Shown here one piece after another: positions 1-7,410 of a stretch of DNA of 64,000 nt. A model generated the notes under the pieces. It was not told where the DNA came from. It was given only the letters and a program-made list of their open reading frames with translations, and did not search any database. This stretch comes from Flavitalea plasmicola (GTDB taxonomy: Bacteria > Bacteroidota > Bacteroidia > Chitinophagales > Chitinophagaceae): NCBI RefSeq assembly GCF_030546645.1, contig NZ_JAUOTO010000002.1, positions 992,001 to 1,056,000 on the forward strand, given 5' to 3'. The translations under genes and the position numbers were made by a program. Within the stretch, counting starts at the first letter, position 1; each line of letters starts with the position of its first letter.

Positions 1-341
1 TTATCAAAGCTCTCCATCATCGCCTTCAGTCCCGTATAGGTCTCCTCTTTTAAAAAATCGCCCTGGATATAATATATATGCGCGGCAAAACTATCCCACC
101 TGCTTTTATCTGCCACGCCATTACGGCTAAAGGAATTGACACCCGTCAGCAGATCGTTCTTGAATACCGCCTCATCAATGCCAATGGCATCTACGCAATA
201 GATAGCGAATTGCGCCGGCAGGTGGCTCTCGATATACAAATTATACAATGCGGGAATAAGCTTGCGATGCGTCAGGTCACCTTTCGCGCCGAAGATCGTG
301 ATATTGGCGCAGTTAACTTTTTTAAGGGAAGTTGCTTTCAT
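1..341 (-). CDS. zwf: Glucose-6-phosphate 1-dehydrogenase, N-terminal part (cut by window edge)
   Basis: Only the first 113 codons lie in the window; the gene continues past base 1. The product should oxidise glucose 6-phosphate to 6-phosphogluconolactone with NADP, the first step of the oxidative pentose phosphate pathway, in the cytoplasm. The translation from the ATG at 341 reads MKATSLKKVNCANITIFGAK, then GDLTHRKLIPALYNLY. This contains the family's N-terminal dinucleotide-binding signature GAxGDLxxRKLxPALY. The later stretch HIYYIQGDF also fits the family. Upstream lies a 17-bp palindrome (375-391) that could be an operator. The assignment is firm; the remaining three quarters of the protein cannot be checked here. 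Confidence 0.93.
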   Translation of the reverse strand, partial: MKATSLKKVNCANITIFGAKGDLTHRKLIPALYNLYIESHLPAQFAIYCVDAIGIDEAVFKNDLLTGVNSFSRNGVADKSRWDSFAAHIYYIQGDFLKEETYTGLKAMMESFD

Positions 342-374
342 TCGTCAAATATGTCTTTTCAATAATTAATAAAT

Positions 375-391
375 ATACCACTAAATGGTAT
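375..391. promoter_or_regulatory. 17-bp palindrome upstream of zwf (possible operator)
   Basis: ATACCA-CTAAA-TGGTAT is a perfect inverted repeat with 6-bp arms and a 5-base spacer, 34-50 bases upstream of the zwf start codon. This position suits a repressor or activator site. No regulator is identifiable, so the role is inference. Confidence 0.35.
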
Positions 392-510
392 TGATTGGCA
401 AAAAAAATAATGCTACCTTAGCCCTCATTTCCCTTATATCTACGCCTGTCACTGCGCTATTTTACGTGACGATTCACTCATTTTATTATTCAGACCTTAG
501 TACCGGCAAA

Positions 511-666
511 GACAGCCTGCGCAATAATAGTGAACCACAGGTTCACTGGCTGTAACCGCAAGGTTACGAGCGAGAGGGAGCGTGTCGAAGCAGCTCCGCC
601 GAAGCTCCCATCATTAGCGCTATTGCGCAGGATGGCTAATTTCCGATAAAGACAGCCTGCGCAATA
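511..666. repeat. Hairpin-rich intergenic repeat element
   Basis: The gap 342-710 holds no gene but a compact structured element. The 16-mer GACAGCCTGCGCAATA occurs at 511-526 and again at 651-666, and the inverse TATTGCGCAG lies at 621-630. CTGCGCAATA (517-526) can pair with 621-630. Alternatively 621-631 pairs perfectly over 11 bp with 656-666. Inside the first loop are three further hairpins: GTGAACC/GGTTCAC (530-546), GTAACC/GGTTAC (552-567) and GGGAGC/GCTCCC (576-609). This resembles a REP-like or mobile palindromic element, or a structured RNA. No transposase gene is nearby. Confidence 0.6.
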
Positions 667-710
667 CCAACAAATGTTCACATTGTGTTAACTCAAAACT
701 TGTGTTTTTT

Positions 711-1445
711 ATGAAAAAGAACCATTGTCTTATGCTCGCGTTGTGCCTTACCGTGGTTTCAACAGGACTTTTCGCCCAAAGAAGGACATTTGACGTCAAG
801 GACGCCAAATTCACCAAAGAAGACTTTGCCAAACTGAAAGGCGTGCTGAAAGGCGCCGACCCTTCCACCTACTCCGTCCAGTACATCGTGAATGGCAGGG
901 TGGTTGACAAAATGGGTTCCGCGAGCTTCAGCAGGCTCTCCACCGTGGCCATTTACCACAGTCCTGGCAGCCTTAACTCCATCAATGAGGTCGTGACCAC
1001 GATCAGCAATTATGTGAAGACCGTCCTCACCTCCAAATTCAACGAGGCGTATCCGGAGAAAGTAACGGCCATCAACAGTCTGCTGGAACAAACAGCCATT
1101 ATGGGACGGGCCAATGCCATGAAAGTGGATGTCAGGGAAGCCAACATCAGCAAGGACGATTTTGAAAAGCTCAAGGCGACCCTGAGTGGCGCCGATCCTT
1201 CCACCTATTCGCTGATCTACACCGTCGATGGCAAACAGGTAGACAAGGCAGGGTCCGCCAGCTTCAGAAGCCTCACCACGGTCGGAGCATACCATAAGCC
1301 CGGCTCGAACAATTCAATTAACGAGGTGGTCACCACCATCAGCAACTACGTAAAGACAGTACTCACATCGAAATTTGACCAGGCTTATCCCGAAAAGCTT
1401 GCAGCGTTCAACCGGCAGCTGGAAAGCTTTGCCGCTCAGCGTTAA
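711..1445 (+). CDS. Secreted protein with two tandem ~100-residue repeats, function unknown
   Basis: I do not recognise the family. The ATG at 711 is chosen over an in-frame GTG at 702 because the protein then begins MKKNHCLMLALCLTVVSTG, a typical signal peptide ending near LFAQ. The mature part consists of two copies of one domain (about residues 26-127 and 135-237). Both copies contain GADPSTYS and the 22-residue segment starting NSINEVVTTISNYVK, identical at the protein level. The two DNA copies differ at many third positions, which suggests selection on the protein after an old duplication. The mature protein has no cysteine. It is followed by a strong hairpin (1452-1481) and then the SdpA/SdpB-like pair, so it may be their exported partner; that link is inference from position only. 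Confidence 0.75.
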   Translation: MKKNHCLMLALCLTVVSTGLFAQRRTFDVKDAKFTKEDFAKLKGVLKGADPSTYSVQYIVNGRVVDKMGSASFSRLSTVAIYHSPGSLNSINEVVTTISNYVKTVLTSKFNEAYPEKVTAINSLLEQTAIMGRANAMKVDVREANISKDDFEKLKATLSGADPSTYSLIYTVDGKQVDKAGSASFRSLTTVGAYHKPGSNNSINEVVTTISNYVKTVLTSKFDQAYPEKLAAFNRQLESFAAQR

Positions 1446-1451
1446 AACACC

Positions 1452-1481
1452 AGCCCCAACAGACCCCGGTCTGTTGGGGCT
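1452..1481. terminator. Strong hairpin between the duplicated-domain gene and the SdpA-like gene
   Basis: AGCCCCAACAGACC and GGTCTGTTGGGGCT form a perfect 14-bp inverted repeat around two bases. It begins 6 bases after one stop codon and ends 12 bases before the next ATG. No T-run follows, so it may be a partial terminator, a processing site or an attenuator rather than a full stop. Confidence 0.6.
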
Positions 1482-1493
1482 AAACCTATCAAC

Positions 1494-2000
1494 ATGACCA
1501 CGACCACAAAGATCATATGCCTTTGCGTGATGGTGCTGCATTTCTCGCTGATCGGGGTGAAGGCATTCAGGGAATCTCCCGCGCTCAGCCCCTTGCTGAA
1601 ACAGCAGCGGAAAATATTACTGGTATCGGAAGCCTACACACAATTCTCCGTCATGCAGGCCGATTACAGCTTCTTTTCTCCCAACATATCTCCGGACTAC
1701 TTCGTCAAAATGAAGTACCAGGACACCACCGGTCGCTGGGCGGACGCATCCTTCGTTTTGCCCAATAAAGAAGTGGAGAAGAGGTTCCATTCCTGTCTCC
1801 TGGGCATTCAGCAAATGCCCAATGAGCTCACCGACATCGTGATCAAAAGCTGGGCCGCACGTATACTGGACCAGCACCCGGATGCCTTAAATATCAATAT
1901 CAGGATCTTCGCGTCCAAACTTCCGAAAATGCAGGAGTTCCGTGCCAGGGGAAGGAATCCGCAGGAGTTGGTCGCCGACCTGACTTTTCATGCAAACTAA
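1494..2000 (+). CDS. SdpA-like small protein with N-terminal membrane segment, partner of an HTTM protein
   Basis: 168 residues. The N-terminus (about residues 5-25, IICLCVMVLHFSLIGVKAF) is one hydrophobic segment; the rest is predicted soluble. A stretch near residues 58-75 (YSFFSPNISPDYFVKMKY) resembles the aromatic-FF-x-x-NP pattern seen in small partners encoded next to HTTM proteins. B. subtilis SdpA (about 158 residues) has this size and layout and acts with SdpB to mature the SDP toxin. The next gene starts only 6 bases downstream and is an SdpB/HTTM-type protein, so the two almost certainly form one unit. The SdpA assignment rests on size, architecture and context and should be treated as tentative. 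Confidence 0.6.
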   Translation: MTTTTKIICLCVMVLHFSLIGVKAFRESPALSPLLKQQRKILLVSEAYTQFSVMQADYSFFSPNISPDYFVKMKYQDTTGRWADASFVLPNKEVEKRFHSCLLGIQQMPNELTDIVIKSWAARILDQHPDALNINIRIFASKLPKMQEFRARGRNPQELVADLTFHAN

Positions 2001-2006
2001 TCAGCC

Positions 2007-2924
2007 ATGATCCGGAAAATCAAGCATGCCATAGGAACATTTTTTTTCACGCCTGCCGGCTCCTTTAACTTTTCCTTCCTGCGGATCGGCACTGCCCTGT
2101 TCATATTATTGCAGTTCGTCTTTCTTTACCGCAGCTGGTTCGACATTTATGGGGAGGAAGGATATATCGAATGGTTCATCTCCAAAGATCTATTCAGCAT
2201 CGGCTTCCTTCCTTCGGTGATCACCGTCGCCGGCTGGTTAAAGCCCCTGCATATCACCCCCGACCAAACCCTGACGCTGATATCCATCCTGTATTTCCTG
2301 TCAGCCGTTGCAATGCTTGTTGGCTGGCGCCGGAGGCTGGCCGTCGTAACGGCTTTTATCCTCCACCTCACGCTATGCAATACATCCATGATCTTCGGGT
2401 ATGGCGTAGAGACTTTCACCCATATTGCTTTGTTCTATCTGATATTCGTACCCGGCAGGGCTTCCGGTAAAGCCACTGCCTTCAATAACTTTATATGGCG
2501 GACCCTTCAAATCCATCTCTGCCTCGTCTATCTCAATTCGGGTGTCGCCAAGCTCCAGGGAGTGGATTGGCGAATGGGAGAAGCCGTATGGTATACCCTG
2601 GGCAATTCGAACTACGGGAATTTCAACTTACTTTGGCTTTCGAAATTCCCGCTGGTATTAAGATCGGTCAATTGGTGGGTGCTGCTGATCGAGACCTTAT
2701 ATCCCATCTTCATCTGGCCAAAGAGGACCAGGAAATTCTGGCTATTCAATGTGCTGGCCCTTCATTTCTTCATCGGGCTGTTCATGGGCCTGTATATGTT
2801 CGGTGTGATCATGATGATCCTGAATACTGCCGCATTCCTCCATTTTTCCAGGATCCGGGCCGCGGTCACGCTCCCCGATCCAGAACAGGCAGATACCATA
2901 CTCCATCCCACGGTGGAAGTATGA
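2007..2924 (+). CDS. HTTM-domain (SdpB-like) multi-pass membrane protein
   Basis: 305 residues with several hydrophobic segments. The stretch QIHLCLVYLNSGVAKLQGVD followed by WRMGEAVWYTLG is the hallmark of HTTM proteins, which share the membrane domain of vitamin K-dependent gamma-carboxylase. An N-terminal LRIGTALFILLQFVFLYRSW segment also fits. Family members include SdpB of the B. subtilis SDP toxin system; most others have no known reaction. The gene follows the SdpA-like gene by 6 bases. Its 3' end overlaps the convergent ABC ATPase gene by 59 bases. The HTTM family is well supported; its role in peptide maturation or in lipid or polysaccharide modification is open. Confidence 0.8.
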   Translation: MIRKIKHAIGTFFFTPAGSFNFSFLRIGTALFILLQFVFLYRSWFDIYGEEGYIEWFISKDLFSIGFLPSVITVAGWLKPLHITPDQTLTLISILYFLSAVAMLVGWRRRLAVVTAFILHLTLCNTSMIFGYGVETFTHIALFYLIFVPGRASGKATAFNNFIWRTLQIHLCLVYLNSGVAKLQGVDWRMGEAVWYTLGNSNYGNFNLLWLSKFPLVLRSVNWWVLLIETLYPIFIWPKRTRKFWLFNVLALHFFIGLFMGLYMFGVIMMILNTAAFLHFSRIRAAVTLPDPEQADTILHPTVEV

Positions 2925-3804
2925 ATACGGCATCGCCGGCCGCCAGGTCGTTTTCCACCACCCTTGCGATGAGAACGGATCCGGCCTCCTGTAGGATCTC
3001 TATCTCATAAAAGCTACCCCAGAAGGTAATGGACCTTATCACTCCCCTCAATGCGCCTGGAAATGCTTTCTTTCCAACCTTGAAATGTTCCGGCCGGACG
3101 AACAATTGCTTGCCGTTGCCCGCCACCAGGAGGTTGTATTTACCTAATAAGGCCGCCACATATTCAGTCTCAGGCCGTAGGTATACTTCCTGCGGCGCTC
3201 CCTGTTGGACAATGCGCCCTTCCCTCATGATCAAGATCTCATCCGCCCAGGACAATGTATCGAGGGGATCATGCGACACCAGGATACAGGTGATATCCAG
3301 CCTTTGCCCGATGTCCCGTATCACGAATTTCAGGATCTCCTTATGGATCATATCCAGGTTGCTGAAAGGCTCATCCAGCAGCAGCAGGCGGGGCGATCCG
3401 ATGAGCAATTTGGCCAGCGCGATCCGCTGTCTTTCCCCGCCGGACAGCTGATGGGTCTTACGCTTCATCAAATGATCGATCCTGCATAGCCTGAACAACA
3501 CTTTTGCATCTTCCACCGGTAATTCGTTGGCATATTCCAATACCTGTTCTACCCTCAGGTGCTGCGGTAATTCAAATTGCTGGGAAAGATAGGCGATACC
3601 CGGATGGCCCGGTATCAGCTGCTCAGCAGGACCCAGTACCCGCCGCCCCTCAAACAGCACCTCTCCCTTGTCCGGCTGCGCCAGGCCAGCGATGGTCTTC
3701 AGCAAAGTGGTCTTTCCCGATCCCGTCTCCCCTGCCACGGCCAACTTGCGTCCTTTGGCCTGGACAAACTTCACTCCTCCCAATAATACATGTAAAAAAT
3801 CCAT
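2866..3804 (-). CDS. ABC transporter ATP-binding protein (PotA/FbpC-like), orphan
   Basis: 312 residues. Walker A GETGSGKT is at 25-32, the signature LSGGERQR at 120-127, Walker B LLLLDEP at 140-146 and the switch histidine in LVSHDP near 178. From about residue 225 the protein carries a TOBE-like C-terminal domain, as in importers for polyamines, iron, sulfate or molybdate. The N-terminus is short: only about 24 residues precede Walker A. No permease or binding protein is adjacent, so the substrate cannot be assigned. It has a near-leaderless promoter (TAACTTTG, 3812-3819) and overlaps the HTTM gene tail to tail. Confidence 0.85.
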   Translation of the reverse strand: MDFLHVLLGGVKFVQAKGRKLAVAGETGSGKTTLLKTIAGLAQPDKGEVLFEGRRVLGPAEQLIPGHPGIAYLSQQFELPQHLRVEQVLEYANELPVEDAKVLFRLCRIDHLMKRKTHQLSGGERQRIALAKLLIGSPRLLLLDEPFSNLDMIHKEILKFVIRDIGQRLDITCILVSHDPLDTLSWADEILIMREGRIVQQGAPQEVYLRPETEYVAALLGKYNLLVAGNGKQLFVRPEHFKVGKKAFPGALRGVIRSITFWGSFYEIEILQEAGSVLIARVVENDLAAGDAVFILPPWDGVWYLPVLDRGA

Positions 3805-3811
3805 AGGGCGG

Positions 3812-3819
3812 CAAAGTTA
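3812..3819 (-). promoter_or_regulatory. Promoter -7 element for the ABC ATPase gene
   Basis: On the minus strand TAACTTTG matches the Bacteroidota consensus TAnnTTTG. It ends 7 bases before the ATG at 3804, implying a very short 5' leader. No clear -33 TTTG was seen. Confidence 0.5.
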
Positions 3820-3827
3820 CCGCTAAA

Positions 3828-3861
3828 TTTGCTGCATTTACACCCGTTCCGAATATCTTTG
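3828..3861 (+). promoter_or_regulatory. Promoter for the HipA-like kinase operon
   Basis: TTTG (3828-3831), a 22-base spacer, then TATCTTTG (3854-3861) match the -33 and -7 elements of Bacteroidota sigma factors. The ATG at 3869 is 8 bases further on, so the transcript is nearly leaderless. Confidence 0.55.
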
Positions 3862-3868
3862 CCCGGTC

Positions 3869-4657
3869 ATGGAAACGCTTTTCACACTGCTCCGCACCGT
3901 CAATGTGACCCGTTATGTCACCCCCCTTCGGGAAGGAGGCTCTCTTCCAGCCATCGCCGAGGCGGACGATGGCTTTCTCTACGTGCTCAAGTTCCGGGGT
4001 GCGGGGCAAGGCATCAAGTCGTTGATCGCCGAGCTCATCGGGGGCGAAGTGGCGCGCGCCCTGGGCTTAAAAGTGCCGGAGATCGTTTTTGCGCAGCTGG
4101 ACACCGCCTTTGGCCGGAGCGAGCCCGACGAGGAGATCCAGGACCTTCTCAAAGCCAGCGTAGGTCTCAACCTGGGTTTGCATTACCTCTCCGGCTCCAT
4201 CACCTTCGACCCCGTGGCCAATACGGTCGATCCCCTGCTGGCTTCCCGCATCGTCTGGCTGGATTCCCTGCTGACCAATGTGGACCGCACGGCCCGCAAT
4301 ACCAATATGCTGATGTTCCAAAAAGAGCTTTGGCTCATCGATCACGGCGCTGCACTGTATTTTCATCATTCCTGGGATAACTGGAAAGAGCAGGCCGTCC
4401 GTCCATTCGTGCAGGTGAAGGACCATGTATTGCTGCCTTTCGCCAGCCGGCTGGAGGAGGTCGACGCCGAATTCCGCGCCCGCCTCACCCCGGAAAAGAT
4501 CAGCGAAGTTGTCGGACTGATCCCCGATGAATGGCTGGCCAAATGGTCCCTGGACATTTCGGCCCACGACATCCGGCAGGTGTATATCCAATTCCTGGAG
4601 ACGCGCCTTACCCATTCTCACATCTTTTTAAAAGAAGCGCACCATGCCCGGAAATGA
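3869..4657 (+). CDS. HipA-like kinase family protein
   Basis: 262 residues with a compact protein-kinase-like fold typical of small HipA-like proteins. Visible motifs are a candidate ATP-binding lysine in VLKFRGAGQG (K41), a conserved glutamate (E55), the catalytic loop NVDRTARNTN (137-146) and the metal-binding IDHGAAL (157-163), which replaces DFG. These suggest an active phosphotransferase, though its target is unknown. HipA itself phosphorylates glutamyl-tRNA synthetase; this short form lacks the usual HipA N-terminal domain and has no HipB-type antitoxin beside it. The DUF3037 gene overlaps its 3' end by 14 bases, a pairing seen in other bacteria. Confidence 0.8.
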   Translation: METLFTLLRTVNVTRYVTPLREGGSLPAIAEADDGFLYVLKFRGAGQGIKSLIAELIGGEVARALGLKVPEIVFAQLDTAFGRSEPDEEIQDLLKASVGLNLGLHYLSGSITFDPVANTVDPLLASRIVWLDSLLTNVDRTARNTNMLMFQKELWLIDHGAALYFHHSWDNWKEQAVRPFVQVKDHVLLPFASRLEEVDAEFRARLTPEKISEVVGLIPDEWLAKWSLDISAHDIRQVYIQFLETRLTHSHIFLKEAHHARK

Positions 4658-5027
4658 CCTGTTTGAATATGCCGTCCTTCGTGTAGTACCCCGGGTCGAG
4701 CGCGAAGAGTTCCTGAATATCGGGATCATCCTTTATTGCCCGAAACAAAAGTTCCTGCAAACCCTCTTCACCCTGGATGAAGCGAAGCTCACATCGCTTT
4801 TTCCCGGCATAGATATCCCGGAATTGCAACAGCACCTGGAAGCCTTTCGCCAAATCGCCCTGGGCACCCACGAGGGAGGTCCTATCGGGACCCTGGACAC
4901 GGCCTCCCGCTTCCGCTGGCTCACGGCCACCCGCAGTACGGTGCTGCAGACCTCCAAAGTGCACCCCGGATTCTGCGGCGATCCGGCTGCCGCTTTGCAG
5001 CGGCTTTATAACCAATTAGTATTATAA
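4644..5027 (+). CDS. DUF3037 family protein, partner of the HipA-like kinase
   Basis: 127 residues. The opening YAVLRVVPRVEREEFLNIGI and then ILYCP match DUF3037, a small soluble family of unknown function usually encoded directly after a HipA-like kinase. The start codon lies inside the kinase gene (14-base overlap), which implies translational coupling and a joint function. It may be a substrate, regulator or antitoxin of the kinase; the sequence does not decide between these. Confidence 0.8.
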   Translation: MPGNDLFEYAVLRVVPRVEREEFLNIGIILYCPKQKFLQTLFTLDEAKLTSLFPGIDIPELQQHLEAFRQIALGTHEGGPIGTLDTASRFRWLTATRSTVLQTSKVHPGFCGDPAAALQRLYNQLVL

Positions 5028-5043
5028 ATTTTAAAACATCCAT

Positions 5044-5613
5044 ATGACAGATATCACAGAAGTCATCCAGGAACCACTGGAAGAAGCAGGTAAAAGCAAG
5101 ATCAATGCCCTCGTCGCCCTTTTCGTGGCCATTACCGCCACCTTCATGGCCATCTGCAACGTGAAGGACGGCAATATCGTTCAGGCCATGGACCAGGCAC
5201 AAGCCCATTCCATCGACGCATGGTCGTATTTCCAGGCAAAAAGCACCAAACAGGCCCTTGCTGAAAACACCCTCGAGATCCTAAAATCCCAAAAGGCGCC
5301 CGGCAACGATACCCTCATCAAAAAATATGAGTCGCAGATCGCCAAATACGAAAAAGAAAAGACCGAGATCAAGGCGCAGGCCGAAGGCTACCAGAAAGAT
5401 TACGACGACATCAACCTCTTCGACGACCAGTTTGATATGACGGAAGCCCTGCTGACCATCTCCATCGCCATGTTCGGCATCAGCGCCCTCACGCAGCGGA
5501 AATGGCTGCTGTATTTTGCCGCTGGCATGAGCCTGCTCGGCATCGTCTTCGGCATGGCCGCTTTCTTGAAGATCAGCCTGCATTCGGACTTTATCTCGAA
5601 GATATTAGGGTAA
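5044..5613 (+). CDS. DUF4337 family membrane protein
   Basis: 189 residues, starting 16 bases after the DUF3037 gene and probably in the same transcript. One hydrophobic segment is near residues 21-38 and two more lie in the C-terminal third (about 135-150 and 153-178). Between them is a charged helical stretch rich in K, E and Q (about 80-120), likely a coiled coil. This layout is typical of DUF4337, whose function is unknown. The last 9 bases overlap the convergent beta-propeller gene. Confidence 0.75.
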   Translation: MTDITEVIQEPLEEAGKSKINALVALFVAITATFMAICNVKDGNIVQAMDQAQAHSIDAWSYFQAKSTKQALAENTLEILKSQKAPGNDTLIKKYESQIAKYEKEKTEIKAQAEGYQKDYDDINLFDDQFDMTEALLTISIAMFGISALTQRKWLLYFAAGMSLLGIVFGMAAFLKISLHSDFISKILG

Positions 5614-6456
5614 CGGCCTGTATAGTACTTTTCCCTGCAGCATCTCCGGTATAATAAAATACCTGCGGTCCTTACTGATGGTAAAATCCGCCGGTCCGGA
5701 GATCGCTCCGGGCAGCGCCTTCACCCCTTTCGTGGAAAGGTTCATTGCCAACAGCAATCCCTTCTGGTCCTTCCCCCAGTCGGAGAAGTATAATGTATTG
5801 TCCACAACGGCTACCCCATCCAGCATGCCCTTGTAGTCCCCCTGTTTTTCCATCGTGCGGTTACGGACATCGATGATATACACCGTCCCATCCGGATGGC
5901 TCCAGTTGCCGATGGACACGCAATAAAGCTTATGACCGGCATAATACAGCCCATTGGCGCCCGCAATACTGTCTACGGGGAGCGCTTCATACCGGAAAGT
6001 TTTCAGGTCGATGGCATACACCTTCCCATTGTCAGTTGCCGAAGCATACAACATGCCGTCCCCTGCGACAAGGTCATTTAAGAATCCGGTCCCTTCGATA
6101 GCAATCTCTGCTACCTGTCGCCTGGACACGACGTCAAAGCCCACGATCCTGTCGACGTCAGCCACATACAGCGTATTTCCGTCCATGGCCATTCCTTTCG
6201 GCGCATTTAACTTTCCGGACATCGGCAGGAAATGCGCATCCGCCAGCTGGCCGGTGGACAAATCTACCCTGCCGATGAAACCATCCCCGTCTTTTGCGAC
6301 AGGGGTCATCGCCGTGCCGATGTCTGCTACATATAAATTATTACCTGACTGATAAACACTCTCCGGATGATGGAACCCGGTGGTCTCTTTCACGGGCGGC
6401 TGTGCCTGCGCCATAGAAATGATCATAGCCGGGGTAATGATCCATGCTTTCTTCAT
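5605..6456 (-). CDS. Secreted SMP-30/NHL-like beta-propeller protein
   Basis: 283 residues with a signal peptide (MKKAWIITPAMIISMAQAQP). The mature protein is built of repeated blades with recurring pairs such as NNLYVADI, NTLYVADVDR, GMLYASATDNG and NTLYFSDWGKD, as in SMP-30/gluconolactonase and NHL propellers. The metal ligands of true lactonases cannot be confirmed, so a binding or lactonase role is only possible. It is a single-gene unit with its own promoter (6469-6497). Confidence 0.7.
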   Translation of the reverse strand: MKKAWIITPAMIISMAQAQPPVKETTGFHHPESVYQSGNNLYVADIGTAMTPVAKDGDGFIGRVDLSTGQLADAHFLPMSGKLNAPKGMAMDGNTLYVADVDRIVGFDVVSRRQVAEIAIEGTGFLNDLVAGDGMLYASATDNGKVYAIDLKTFRYEALPVDSIAGANGLYYAGHKLYCVSIGNWSHPDGTVYIIDVRNRTMEKQGDYKGMLDGVAVVDNTLYFSDWGKDQKGLLLAMNLSTKGVKALPGAISGPADFTISKDRRYFIIPEMLQGKVLYRPLP

Positions 6457-6468
6457 ATATTTTTTTTA

Positions 6469-6497
6469 CAAAGCTATATGCAGTATGGTAGAGTCAA
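6469..6497 (-). promoter_or_regulatory. Promoter of the beta-propeller gene
   Basis: Reading the minus strand, TTG (6497-6495), an 18-base spacer and TAGCTTTG (6476-6469) fit the Bacteroidota -33/-7 promoter. The start codon at 6456 is 12 bases downstream. Confidence 0.55.
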
Positions 6498-6531
6498 TTT
6501 GGTGGGCGGTCCAAAAACTATCGCCGGCAGA

Positions 6532-7404
6532 TCAAATGGCCGCCGGCTCCGTCACCTGCCGTTGTTTGGGAGTGATATGATATTTTTCTTTGAAGGCATG
6601 GACAAAATGAGCCAGGTTCTCGAAGCCAACGGAAAAACAGACTTCCGTGACATTCATACGCCGGTTACCCAGCAAGTAATAGGCTTCTTCCAGCCTGCGC
6701 TGCTGGATCCAGCGACGGGGGGGCATATGGTAAGTGGCTTCGAACTTTCTTTTGAAGGAAGACAGGCTCAATCCCGCCAGGAAAGCCCATTGCTCCAGGG
6801 CCAGCGTTTCCCTGAAATGCGCTTCCATCAATGCGACAATCGAAGGCGCTCTGTGCGAGGGCAGGCCCTTGATCACTGCATCGAACCCTTTATTGGCGCC
6901 GGCTGATAGCAGCAACAGGAACAGTTCGCGCATCTTCAAAAGCAGCAGTGACTCCACCCGCTTTTTCTCTTCCGGCGCCTGGAAATATTGCACCAGCTGA
7001 TGTACCAGTCCCTTCACAAGGACATCTTCCCGCAGGTGGAACACCTGGCTCACTGCCTGTTGGCTGCTGCTAAAGGCGTCTTCCAGGGACAATAAGAAAG
7101 CGTCCGACAGCCGCACCACCAGGGACTGATAGCCCAGTTGGGGGTCCATCTTTCTCTCCGCCCGGAGATAATTGCCCTTGGCAAGAAAGAACCCTTCGCC
7201 CGGCTGTATTTGCAGTTTACCGTGGGGATGCCACACGGTTTTACGTCCCTGCAGGATAAAACAAAGAAGATGTTCCTCCAGCAGCATCTGTGCCTTTTCC
7301 GTATCCTCGTCCTGGCGATAACAGATCATTTTGATCCCGTCGTCACTGGAAAGCACCAGCCGGCCGTCATTGAATACATCGATCATAGGTATAAAAATAC
7401 GCAA
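6532..7404 (-). CDS. AraC-family transcriptional regulator, likely controls the rhamnosidase
   Basis: 290 residues. The N-terminal half (about 1-175) is a sensor domain with a small beta-rich part around LQIQPGEGFFLAKG. The C-terminal 100 residues hold two helix-turn-helix motifs of the AraC type (LALEQWAFLAGLSLSSFKRK and later VTEVCFSVGFENLAHFVHAF), ending KEKYHITPKQ. The gene starts 6 bases after the stop of the alpha-L-rhamnosidase gene and is surely co-transcribed with it, suggesting local control of rhamnoside use. Confidence 0.85.
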   Translation of the reverse strand: MRIFIPMIDVFNDGRLVLSSDDGIKMICYRQDEDTEKAQMLLEEHLLCFILQGRKTVWHPHGKLQIQPGEGFFLAKGNYLRAERKMDPQLGYQSLVVRLSDAFLLSLEDAFSSSQQAVSQVFHLREDVLVKGLVHQLVQYFQAPEEKKRVESLLLLKMRELFLLLLSAGANKGFDAVIKGLPSHRAPSIVALMEAHFRETLALEQWAFLAGLSLSSFKRKFEATYHMPPRRWIQQRRLEEAYYLLGNRRMNVTEVCFSVGFENLAHFVHAFKEKYHITPKQRQVTEPAAI

Positions 7405-7410
7405 TCCCGT

